NCBI RefSeq assembly: GCF_016841685.1
Contig: NZ_JAENYR010000006.1
Coordinates: 22,108 to 86,107 of the forward strand
Reading direction: 5' to 3'
Length of the DNA: 64,000 nucleotides
Source of the DNA: Thiohalomonas denitrificans
GTDB lineage: Bacteria; Pseudomonadota; Gammaproteobacteria; Thiohalomonadales; Thiohalomonadaceae
Positions within the stretch are counted from its first letter, which is position 1. The number at the start of each line of letters is the position of its first letter. Under the pieces are notes generated by a model. That model was not told the DNA's origin. It worked only from the letters and a program-made list of their open reading frames with translations, and made no database searches. A program made the translations under genes and the position numbers. Below, in pieces: positions 41,912-49,874 of the stretch.

Positions 41912-42999
41912 CCGCACCGCGATTGGAGATCGATCTCGACAAGATCTATCACAACGCGAACACTCTGGTAGCAAGGCTGGCAACCCGTGGCATATCGGTC
42001 ACCGGGGTGACCAAAGCCAGCCTCGGTTCAGCCGATATCGCCAACGCGCTGCTGCGTGCCGGGGTAACCAACCTGGGCGACTCCCGAATCGACAATATCG
42101 AGGCCATGCGGGGTGATCACATTACCGCGCCGGTGATGCTGATTCGCTCGCCGATGCTCAGCCAGGTGGCACGGGTGGTACGGCACACGGAGGTGAGCTT
42201 CAATACTGAACTAACGGTAATCCGTGCGCTTTCTGCCGCCGCCGGGGATGCCGGACGCACCCATGGCGTGGTGCTTATGGTCGAGCTTGGCGACCTTCGC
42301 GAAGGTATCCTGCCAGCCGACCTTGAGCATACCGCACGCGAAGTGGTGCGCCTGCCACACCTGCGCCTGTGCGGGATCGGCACCAACCTGGCCTGCCAAA
42401 GCGGCGTCATACCGGATTCCGGCAATATGGACGAACTATCCGGCCTTGCCGACGCCATCGAGGCTGCTCTGGGTGTCAGCCTCGCCATCGTATCCGGCGG
42501 CAACTCAGCCAACCTTGATTGGGCACTCGGTCCATCTGTCACTGGCAGGATCAACAACCTCCGTCTGGGGGAATCCATCCTACTCGGCTGCGAGCCGCTC
42601 CACCGCGTCCCGATCGATGGCCTGTATACCGATGCAATCACCTTCGTTGCCGAAGTCATCGAGCTGAAACTCAAACCGTCTCAAGCCCGGGGCCGCATCG
42701 CTCAAACGGCCTTCGGGGACAGCACGATCTTCGGCAATCGCGGCAGCATTGTCCGGGCGATTCTGGCGACGGGACATCAGGATGTCGATCCGAGCGGCCT
42801 ATCGGCACCGGCCGGCATGGCGATACTGGGGGCCAGCAGTGACCATGTTGTAATGGAGTCCGGCGATAATGCCCTGTCGGTGGGTACCGAGGTCCGGTTC
42901 GGAGTCAACTACAGCGCACTGCTGCGTTCGATGACCTCACGCTTTGTAATCAAGGCGGCGGGCAGCGGAGGAAAAAGGGACGGAGGGATTAAGTTTTAA
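41908..42999 (+). CDS. Alanine/ornithine-racemase-family PLP enzyme
   Basis: This 363-residue protein is a fold-type III PLP enzyme: N-terminal barrel with LEIDLDKIYHNANTLVARL, PLP lysine Lys36 in GVTKASLG, VMLVELGDLREGI, and SGGNSANLDWAL for phosphate binding. A C-terminal beta domain holds RFGVNYSALLRSM. This is the Orr/YhfX type of amino-acid racemase rather than Alr. The last 14 residues (AAGSGGKRDGGIKF) lie in an intergenic repeat (core 42977-42992), so the native C-terminus seems to have been replaced. It is coupled to the DUF1611 gene. Confidence 0.85.
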   Translation: MTAPRLEIDLDKIYHNANTLVARLATRGISVTGVTKASLGSADIANALLRAGVTNLGDSRIDNIEAMRGDHITAPVMLIRSPMLSQVARVVRHTEVSFNTELTVIRALSAAAGDAGRTHGVVLMVELGDLREGILPADLEHTAREVVRLPHLRLCGIGTNLACQSGVIPDSGNMDELSGLADAIEAALGVSLAIVSGGNSANLDWALGPSVTGRINNLRLGESILLGCEPLHRVPIDGLYTDAITFVAEVIELKLKPSQARGRIAQTAFGDSTIFGNRGSIVRAILATGHQDVDPSGLSAPAGMAILGASSDHVVMESGDNALSVGTEVRFGVNYSALLRSMTSRFVIKAAGSGGKRDGGIKF

Positions 43000-43215
43000 C
43001 CAGTAAGGTAACTACTCACCCCCTCCGTCATCCCCGCGTCATTCCCGGGCCGTGCGTGATCACCCGGGCGAGCAGTTACCCAGTAAGACGTGACTCGCAA
43101 CTCCTTCGCGCTCCTCGAATACTCGTTCCTTACTACAGCAAGGGGAGTGCGCTAATCAAACTCCCGGCCGCTTCGCCCCGAAGGCCGGATTGTTAACATT
43201 TAATCCCTCCGTCCC
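42977..43215. repeat. Inverted repeats around the racemase 3' end
   Basis: GGGACGGAGGGATTAA at 42977-42992 recurs inverted at 43200-43215; extended to 24 bp the two copies match at 22 positions. A third copy of the 16-bp core lies inverted at 58700-58715. The left copy encodes the last codons of the racemase. Between the two copies lies the element at 43008-43079; the remaining bases up to 43311 hold no gene. Confidence 0.75.
43008..43079. mobile_element. Family-2 MITE (IS66-like ends), copy 3
   Basis: The shortest copy, 72 bp, inverted relative to the others: GTAACTACTCACCCCC ... GGGCGAGCAGTTAC. It has a perfect 8-bp target duplication CCAGTAAG (43000-43007 and 43080-43087). The internal hairpin is largely deleted. 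Confidence 0.88.
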
Positions 43216-43311
43216 CATTATCGCTCTGTCACAGAGGCTTCTGTGGGCCGGATCACGTTTCCCCGACTTCATGCGTCCGAACGGAGCAAGCTCAGCTAAC
43301 ATTGAAGTCGA

Positions 43312-44031
43312 ATGAAGAATCCCATGTCCAAGTTCATGCGACGAACCGTAACGTGGTTGGTCTTGCTTCCGGTGCTGCTGGCTGCGGGCCTTTATTGGTT
43401 TGCGCTGCCGACAGCAAAGCTCTGGCTAACGACGGCCGGCGGCTATGCATCCGGCGTCGACCTCAGCATCGACCACATCGAGCTGGAATACCGTCCCTGG
43501 CCGCTCCTCGCCTCGGCTCCAGCCGTGCTTTACCTCTCCGGTGTCGACATCGCCAACCCACCCGGCTTCGAAGCCCCCAAGTTCATGGCGATCCGCCGCA
43601 TCGACGTGCATTTCACCCCTGCCTCCCTGGGGGACGACCCGATCGTACTCTCCGAGGTCACGCTGCATGGCGTCTCTCTCAACCTTGAACGCCGGGAACT
43701 GGTCAGCAACGCCGGCATTATTTTCACCCGCCTGGACGAGTTCGAAGCCCGAAATACCCTATTCGGCTTCGGCAGGCAGTTCGTCATCGAAAGCCTGGTG
43801 CTACAGGACGGAGCGGCGCAGATAACCCATACACGGACCCTGGGCTCCCGCGGACAACTTGCCGTCAATTTCCGTGACCGGCCCCATTACCGCATCGCCG
43901 CAGCCGAAAATGGCGTTGGGCCAACCAGACTGCTGTACGAAGTCATCGACCGGGTGGTGAGCGATGCACTGGTGCGAGTGGCGCGCGAGGGAGAGGCCCG
44001 AAGAGAACTGGAGGCGGGTCTTTCGGATTGA
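43312..44031 (+). CDS. AsmA-like membrane-anchored protein
   Basis: This 239-residue protein starts at an ATG at 43312 (or 43324), with one membrane helix (TVTWLVLLPVLLAAGLYWF) and a periplasmic part: SGVDLSIDHIELEYRPWPLLASAPAVLYLSGVDIANPPGF, FMAIRRIDVHFTPASL, VLSEVTLHGVSLNLER. This resembles the N-terminal beta groove of AsmA/DUF748 proteins, which help lipid transport or outer-membrane biogenesis. It is far shorter than full AsmA and may be a minimal member. Neighbours give no further clue. Confidence 0.7.
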   Translation: MKNPMSKFMRRTVTWLVLLPVLLAAGLYWFALPTAKLWLTTAGGYASGVDLSIDHIELEYRPWPLLASAPAVLYLSGVDIANPPGFEAPKFMAIRRIDVHFTPASLGDDPIVLSEVTLHGVSLNLERRELVSNAGIIFTRLDEFEARNTLFGFGRQFVIESLVLQDGAAQITHTRTLGSRGQLAVNFRDRPHYRIAAAENGVGPTRLLYEVIDRVVSDALVRVAREGEARRELEAGLSD

Positions 44032-44130
44032 CACGGCCGCAAGGATTGAGCCGGGGGGTCGAGCTTTACCTGATGGCGAACATCCCTGCCTGAATCTGTT
44101 TGGAGCGACACCCTATTCAGGGGGTAGCCC

Positions 44131-44634
44131 TCAGCCTTCGTCCCCTTTGTGCTCCCGTGACAAAGTCACAATCCTTGCAGTGATGTACATCGTTAATACC
44201 ACCGCCGCTGCGAAAGAATACAACCCGAACCGCACTTCCACATTCGCTATCGCACCGAACTTCACGCTAACCACCAATACAGCTACTACGAAGACATCCA
44301 GCATCGACCATTTACCGTACAGATGCATCAAATGCAGGTAGGTTCGCAGTCGTTCTTCACTGTTCTCTTTTCTACGGAGCAGCCTATACAGCACATTTAT
44401 TTTCATCAGTGGCAGCAAAACGCTGAACCCCGTAATGACCAGGAACAGGAAGAGTTTTCCTTCGCTCAACAGCTCTACGACGCCACCGATAACGGAAAAA
44501 GTGTTTTCAATCAACATGAACTTGTTCAAGGTAATAATCGGCGCGCCTAAACCCACTCCCAACAAAAATACCGTGACCAACAGAAAAACTCGTAACCGTT
44601 TGGCCTCAGCCGGATAAGTCTTCGCTATGTTCAC
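44131..44634 (-). CDS. PqiA-family integral membrane protein
   Basis: I start at the GTG at 44634, preceded by AGGAAGGAAG; the track adds 45 residues that run through upstream non-coding DNA. The 167-residue product has four membrane helices and the PqiA-domain features: FLLVTVFLLGVGLGAPIITLNKFMLIENTFSVIGG, FLFLVITGFSVLLPLMKI and the signature HLYGKWSMLDVFVVAVLV. It represents one PqiA domain, half of a full PqiA. Full PqiA works with PqiBC in lipid transport between membranes; no pqiB is nearby, so this is a stand-alone version of unknown substrate. Confidence 0.85.
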   Translation of the reverse strand: MNIAKTYPAEAKRLRVFLLVTVFLLGVGLGAPIITLNKFMLIENTFSVIGGVVELLSEGKLFLFLVITGFSVLLPLMKINVLYRLLRRKENSEERLRTYLHLMHLYGKWSMLDVFVVAVLVVSVKFGAIANVEVRFGLYSFAAAVVLTMYITARIVTLSREHKGDEG

Positions 44635-44800
44635 AGAAATGTTTCTTCCTTCCTCTAAGCTCCCCCGGAAATCCCAAAAAGGCTTGCGTAACGTGTGCCC
44701 TCTGAAACAGGAATGACAGCGCGTCCCTCCACAAGATGAAAGACGTGTCTCCGCACCCTGGTAACTCACTATTTCCCACCCCGGAAAGTATCGAATAGTT

Positions 44801-44897
44801 GTAACTGCTCGCCCGGGTGATCGCGCACGGCCCAGGAAATCCGTGATCCCCGCGTAGGCGGGGGTGATAGGGAATGACGGAGGGGGTGAGTAGTTAC
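44801..44897. mobile_element. Family-2 MITE (IS66-like ends), copy 4
   Basis: A 97-bp element from GTAACTGCTCGCC to GGTGAGTAGTTAC with AATAGTT on both sides (44794-44800 and 44898-44904). Close to copy 1 in sequence. It sits 43 bp beyond the stop of nifJ, in the gap to the PqiA-like gene. Confidence 0.85.
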
Positions 44898-44939
44898 AAT
44901 AGTTAACGAATCGGAAGCGATTGGCTTCAGGTCCATCGT

Positions 44940-47900
44940 TTAATCCTTGTCATCCTCCGTCCTGGGCTGCTGATAATCCATCGCCGCCAGCTGTTCGTAG
45001 TGGCGGTAGCGGGCCACGGCCTCAACCTGCGACTCGTGCAGGAACCGCTCGGCATTATCCGGGTGGCTATGCCAGAGCATACTGAAGCGGGTCTCATTGG
45101 AGACGAAGTCACGATACCCGATGGAGGGTTTCTTCGAATCGAGCTGCAGCGGGTTTTGGCCCTGGTCGATGCGCCGCGGGTCGTAACGCAACAAGGGCCA
45201 GTGGCCGCTGCGCACGGCCAGGTCCTGCATCTCATGGTTGTGGACCATGTCATTTCCCCAGGCGATGCAGGGGGCGTAGGCGATGATAATCGACGGGCCG
45301 TCATAGGACTCGGCCTCGAGAAAGGCACGCAGGGTCTGGGTATCCTTGCCGGCGTAGGCGACCTGGGCGACATAGACGTTCTCGTAGCTCATGGCCACCA
45401 TCGCCAGATCCTTCTTCGCCCCCGGTTTACCCCCGGCGGAAAACTTGGCCACGGCACCGCGCGGGGTCGCCTTGGAGGTCTGTCCACCGGTGTTGGAGTA
45501 GACCTCGGTGTCCAGCACCAGGATGTTGACGTTGCGCCCGGAGGCAAGCACGTGATCCAGGCCGCCGAAACCGATGTCGTAGGCCCAGCCGTCGCCGCCA
45601 ACGATCCAGACGCTCTTTTTTACCAGATAGCCAGCAATGCTTTCGAGCCGCCGGGCCTCCGGCTTATCGATGCCATTGAGTATCTCCAGCAGTTCGGTGA
45701 CCCGTTCACGCTGGTCATGAATGCCGCTTTCACTGCTCTGGTCCGAGTCGAGCAGTGCCTCGACTCGCTCCTCGCCGATATCAGCTTTTAGCGACTCGAG
45801 CAGCTCACAGGCGAACTCCGCCTGCTTGTCGACTGCCACGCGCATACCCAGACCGAATTCGGCATTATCCTCGAACAGCGAGTTGTTCCAGGCGGGACCG
45901 CGGCCCTCGGGATTCTTTGCCCACGGAGTGGTAGGCAGATTGCCACCGTAGATGGATGAGCAGCCGGTGGCGTTGGCCACCATCATGCGATCACCGAACA
46001 GCTGACTGGCGAGCTTGAGATAGGGAGTCTCGCCGCAGCCCGAGCAGGCGCCGGAAAACTCGAACAGCGGCTGCGTCAGCATCGCATCCTTGATGACATT
46101 GCGACGCAGCTTGCGCCGGTCGTATTCGGGCAGGCTGAGGAAAAAATTCCAATTCTCCCGCTCCTGCTCCCGCCGTGGCGGTTGCGGCACCATATTGAGG
46201 GCGCGGCGCCCCGGAATTTTCTTGTCCTTGACCGGACAGATGTCGACACAGAGGCCGCAACCTGTGCAATCCTCGGGCGCTACCTGATAACTGATGTGCC
46301 AGCCCTCGGGAAACTCCTTGCCCTTGATCGGTACGTGTTTGAAGGTTTTCGGTGCCTCCCTTGCCAGCTCCGGGTCGAACACCTTGCTGCGAATGACGCC
46401 GTGCGGACAGACGAAGGGGCACTTGCCGCAATGGATGCAGAGCTCTTCGTCCCACTCCGGGATCTCCAGCGCGATATTGCGTTTTTCCCACCTGGCGGTG
46501 CCGGTGGGATAGGTGCCGTCGTCGGGCAGAAGGCCCACCGGCAGGGCATCGCCACGCCCGGCGATAATCTCGGCTGTGACCTTCTGCACGAACTCCGGCG
46601 CCGTGGCCGGGACCACCGGCGGCCTTTCAAAGTCGCTGCTGACCGTGCCCGGAATGGTGACCTGATGGAAGTTGACAAGGGCTTCGTCGATGGCGCGAAA
46701 ATTAATCTCCACCAACTTTCTACCCTTTTTGCCGTAGCTCCTCTCCACCGCATCCTTGATAGACTGGATCGCCTGCTGCCGCGGCAGAATGTCGGAGATG
46801 GCGAAAAAGCAGGTCTGCATAATCGTATTGATGCGCCGGCCCATGCCGCTATTTTCGGCAACCCGGTAGGCATCGATGACATAAAACTTCAGTTGTTTCT
46901 CAATAATCTGCTGCTGCATCCGACGCGGCAGGATATCCCAGGCCTGATTCGCGGGCGCCGTGGTGTTGAGCAGGAAAACGCCCTCTTCGGCTGCCTTGTC
47001 GAGCATGTCGTAGCGTTCGAGAAAGACGCTCTGATGACAGCCGACAAAATGCGCCTGGTCATCGTCGATAAGGTAGGTCGAGTGGATCGGCTCGGGGCCA
47101 AAGCGAAGGTGCGAGACGGTAACGGCGCCGGACTTTTTCGAGTCGTAGACAAAATAGCCCTGGGCGTGCAGCTCGGTGCACTCACCGATGATCTTGATCG
47201 AATTCTTGTTGGCGCTGACGGTGCCGTCGGAGCCCAAACCGTAAAAGAGGGCGCTGACGGCTTTTGTCGAGGCATCGGTGCGGAAGGAGGCGTCCCACTC
47301 CAGACTGCTGTCACTCAGATCATCGTGGATGCCGATGGTGAAGCTGTTTTTCGGGTGCTCGGTCCCGAGTTCGTCAAATACCGCCTTGACCATCCCCGGC
47401 GTGAACTCCTTGGAGGAGAGGCCATAGCGGCCGCCGATAATGCGGGGCATGGATTTAAACGATGCAGCACCATTGGCTACCCCCTGCGCCAAGGCACCGA
47501 GTACATCCTTGTAGAGCGGCTCGCCGTCGCTACCCGGCTCCTTGGTGCGGTCCAGCACGGCCACGGAACCGACCGAGGCAGGCAACGCCGCGATAAAGTC
47601 CGCGGCATCGAAGGGACGGTATAGGCGCACCTTCAGCAATCCAACTTTCTCACCGCGGGCATTGAGGTGCCCAACCGTCTCCTCGACGGTTTCGGCTCCA
47701 GAGCCCATGAGGACTATCACCCGTTCGGCATCTTCAGCGCCGCGGTAGTCATAGAGGCGATACTGTCGCCCGGTTAGCCCAGCGAATCGGTCCATGCAGG
47801 CCTGGACGATAGCAGGCATCTTTTCGTAGTAGGGAGTGACACTCTCCCGCGCCTGGAAATAGACGTCGGGATTCTGGGAGGTGCCGCGTATCACCGGATG

Positions 47901-48533
47901 CTCCGGGTTGAGGGCGCGCCGGCGGTGGGCAGCGACCAGCTCATCATCGATCATGGCACGCACAGTCGCCTCATCCACCTCTTCAATCTTGCCGATCTCG
48001 TGGGAGGTGCGAAAGCCATCGAAAAAGTGGAGGATGGGGATGCGACTCTCCAGCGTCGCTGCCTGGGCAATGAGTGCCATATCCATGACCTCCTGCACCG
48101 AGTTGGAGGCGAGCATGGCAAATCCGGTACCGCGGGCCGCCATCACATCGCTGTGATCACCGAAGATCGAGAGCGCCTGGACAGCCAGCGAGCGGGCGGC
48201 GATGTGAAAGACCGTGGGACTTAACTCACCGGCGATTTTGTACATATTGGGCAGCATCAGCAGCAGCCCCTGGGACGCAGTGAAGGTGGTGGTCATGGCG
48301 CCGCTTTGCAGCGCGCCATGAATCGCCCCGGCGGCGCCCCCCTCGCTCTGCATCTCCACGATGTGTGGCACCGAACCCCAGAGATTTTTTCTGCCCCGCG
48401 CGGACCAGGCATCGGCATGCTCGCCCATGGGCGAGGCGGGGGTTATAGGGTAGATGGCGACCACTTCGTTGGTCAGGTAGGCAACATGGGCGGCTGCTTC
48501 ATTGCCGTCCAAGGTAATCATGCGACGAGTCAT
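44940..48533 (-). CDS. nifJ: Pyruvate:ferredoxin (flavodoxin) oxidoreductase
   Basis: This 1197-residue single-chain enzyme starts at an ATG with GGGAG. Domains in order: the pyruvate-binding domain I (NEVVAIYPITPASPMGEHADAW), the CoA-binding and linker domains, a two-cluster ferredoxin domain with CIHCGKCPFVCP near residue 699 and CTGCGLCVDICP near 755, then the thiamine diphosphate domain with CSGCGETPYLKLASQLFGDR, GGDGWAYDIGFGGLDH and NTGGQTSKATPRGAV. It converts pyruvate and CoA to acetyl-CoA and CO2, reducing ferredoxin or flavodoxin, or runs in reverse for carbon fixation. The length is typical of NifJ. It is monocistronic; the 300 bp upstream have no clear nif-type promoter. Confidence 0.97.
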   Translation of the reverse strand: MTRRMITLDGNEAAAHVAYLTNEVVAIYPITPASPMGEHADAWSARGRKNLWGSVPHIVEMQSEGGAAGAIHGALQSGAMTTTFTASQGLLLMLPNMYKIAGELSPTVFHIAARSLAVQALSIFGDHSDVMAARGTGFAMLASNSVQEVMDMALIAQAATLESRIPILHFFDGFRTSHEIGKIEEVDEATVRAMIDDELVAAHRRRALNPEHPVIRGTSQNPDVYFQARESVTPYYEKMPAIVQACMDRFAGLTGRQYRLYDYRGAEDAERVIVLMGSGAETVEETVGHLNARGEKVGLLKVRLYRPFDAADFIAALPASVGSVAVLDRTKEPGSDGEPLYKDVLGALAQGVANGAASFKSMPRIIGGRYGLSSKEFTPGMVKAVFDELGTEHPKNSFTIGIHDDLSDSSLEWDASFRTDASTKAVSALFYGLGSDGTVSANKNSIKIIGECTELHAQGYFVYDSKKSGAVTVSHLRFGPEPIHSTYLIDDDQAHFVGCHQSVFLERYDMLDKAAEEGVFLLNTTAPANQAWDILPRRMQQQIIEKQLKFYVIDAYRVAENSGMGRRINTIMQTCFFAISDILPRQQAIQSIKDAVERSYGKKGRKLVEINFRAIDEALVNFHQVTIPGTVSSDFERPPVVPATAPEFVQKVTAEIIAGRGDALPVGLLPDDGTYPTGTARWEKRNIALEIPEWDEELCIHCGKCPFVCPHGVIRSKVFDPELAREAPKTFKHVPIKGKEFPEGWHISYQVAPEDCTGCGLCVDICPVKDKKIPGRRALNMVPQPPRREQERENWNFFLSLPEYDRRKLRRNVIKDAMLTQPLFEFSGACSGCGETPYLKLASQLFGDRMMVANATGCSSIYGGNLPTTPWAKNPEGRGPAWNNSLFEDNAEFGLGMRVAVDKQAEFACELLESLKADIGEERVEALLDSDQSSESGIHDQRERVTELLEILNGIDKPEARRLESIAGYLVKKSVWIVGGDGWAYDIGFGGLDHVLASGRNVNILVLDTEVYSNTGGQTSKATPRGAVAKFSAGGKPGAKKDLAMVAMSYENVYVAQVAYAGKDTQTLRAFLEAESYDGPSIIIAYAPCIAWGNDMVHNHEMQDLAVRSGHWPLLRYDPRRIDQGQNPLQLDSKKPSIGYRDFVSNETRFSMLWHSHPDNAERFLHESQVEAVARYRHYEQLAAMDYQQPRTEDDKD

Positions 48534-48828
48534 GCGGTCTCCCGTGATGCTGGATTACTGGGCTTCCAACCACAAACAGCAGCATAACGCGATGTGCCAA
48601 TAGTGCCGCTAGTGGAACCTGGAATCATCTACAATGCAGATGGGAGAGCGGTCCATTTCCTCCGATTTTTCATTACGCAGACCCTATTATACTCTTCGAA
48701 ATCGCGAAAAAAACCGGATCTCTCTCCCACATGCCCGCGGAAACCCCGGTCAGACAGGCCGCTCCGACGAATTACACCCGCGCCCGAGCAGAGCAAAAGT
48801 GAACGAGTCGTATCAAGCGGGCCAAATG

Positions 48829-48858
48829 AAAAACGGCGCCCGCCCCCGGAAGCGCCGT
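48829..48858 (-). terminator. Hairpin terminator, also present at 62579
   Basis: ACGGCGC-N12-GCGCCGT followed on the minus strand by TTTTT. The hairpin and the next 20 bases (CTCCCGCGCCCATTCC type) are nearly the same as at 62579-62605, so it is a copied terminator unit. It lies just beyond the 3' end of the intron remnant. Confidence 0.75.
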
Positions 48859-48974
48859 TCGTTTCTCCCGCGCCCATTCCATGCCGGAGCTATTGGGGCC
48901 TGGATGGGGGCGGGTGGCCCAGGCCGGTTGCCCAGCCCGGGCTCCCACAGATCCGTACGTGCGCGCATAGCGCA

Positions 48975-49600
48975 TACAGCTCCTCGGATAAATGCTTCGC
49001 TACGCTCGGCATACCGAGTGGATTGCTGTGGCCGGTCGGATTGGATAGCGCTCCAGCATTCGCTTCAAGCGCGCCCAGGTCATCACCCGCTTGCGATTAC
49101 GCCGCGATAGCCAATAGCGCCACACGCAGTGCAACCGATGGCGCAGCGCGTTGAGGCTGCGGCTATTTCCCGTAATGCCGAAATAACCGCAGTGACCTTA
49201 CAGTTTGCGGTTCAGTGCCTGGTGGGCACTGCGCCCGACGCGAAAGCCGTAGGAGTCGTCCGAGAAGTCCTGCTCGTAAATCCCCTCCAACAGCATGGCC
49301 ACGGCGCGCTGCAGTACTTTGTCCTCCAGGGTGGGGATCCACAGGGGGGGGCGCGTTTCCCCCGGCCTGCCGGCTTGGGAATATGCTTGCGGCGCACCGC
49401 TGGCGCCCGGTAACGCTGGGTCTTCAGGCGCTCCAGCAATGAGCACAGGTTGACCTCCAGGTATTGCCCGTATTCCGCCCAGGTCTGGCCATCCACCCCG
49501 GGTGCGACGTCCTTGCGTGTGCGTAGGCTTCGCACAGCCAGTCCCGATCCAGGTGGTGGATCAATGAGGTGAACTCCATCTCGGAGGATTTGCGATGTAA
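48975..49600 (-). pseudogene. Group II intron reverse transcriptase/maturase, frameshifted and internally deleted
   Basis: Three frames are needed. The first gives [19 protein letters not shown]. The second gives [20 protein letters not shown] up to HIPKP. The third gives [19 protein letters not shown] and ends [15 protein letters not shown] with a stop. After that the whole catalytic YADD part is missing, and the C-terminal maturase segment YFGITGNSRSLNALRHRLH continues at about 49190-48985. The enzyme is therefore dead. A run of G/C bases near 49341 marks one frameshift. Confidence 0.8.
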
Positions 49601-49619
49601 ATTTCGAAGTTCAATAGCA

Positions 49620-49792
49620 CGGCTTCGCCGTGAGGGTTGCCCCGACCCGACGCAAGACTCGCTTATGGCTGCTGGTTAGCTCTGCCATGCGGGATTCGCA
49701 CCCGCTGGGTTGCTAAAGAAGGTTTCCGCTGATGAAGTCGTTTCGTTCGCTTCCTCCTTCTACACGCTTGCTTGGCGCAAACCCCATTAAAT
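49620..49792. repeat. 165-170 bp repeat, copy 1 (probable intron 5' region)
   Basis: This segment is nearly the same as 58733-58898, in the same orientation, including GACCCGACGCAAGACTCGC, TTATGGCTGCTGGTTA and CGGGATTCGCACCCGCTGGG. Its position directly 5' of the broken reverse transcriptase suggests it is intron domain I/II RNA. It has no coding sense. Confidence 0.8.
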
Positions 49793-49821
49793 TCCTTGCG
49801 GTATCCTCAATTTTCGGAATC

Positions 49822-49857
49822 AAAAAAAAGAGCGGGGCTCACGACCCGCTCTTTTTT
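49822..49857. terminator. Bidirectional-looking terminator after the surface lipoprotein gene
   Basis: AGAGCGGG-N8-CCCGCTCT is flanked by A8 on the left and T6 on the right, so it can end transcription on both strands. On the minus strand it terminates the gene whose stop is at 49875. Confidence 0.92.
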
Positions 49858-49874
49858 GAAAGCTCTAGCCAGGC

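Larger units (their letters stand above)
48930..49795 (-). mobile_element. Decayed group II intron
   Basis: On the minus strand the order is a 5' structured region (49792-49620), a broken reverse transcriptase (49600-48975) and a domain V-like hairpin near 48982-48941 with GCACGTACGG in the loop strand. Total length is about 870 bp against 1.7-2.5 kb for full introns. The strong terminator at 49822-49857 lies just upstream of the 5' end, which is the insertion preference of class C introns. Boundaries are approximate and the RNA structure was not folded. Confidence 0.6.

Noticed and set aside
46182-47624. 480-codon plus-strand ORF
   Set aside because: Antisense to nifJ, whose domains and Fe-S motifs are unambiguous.
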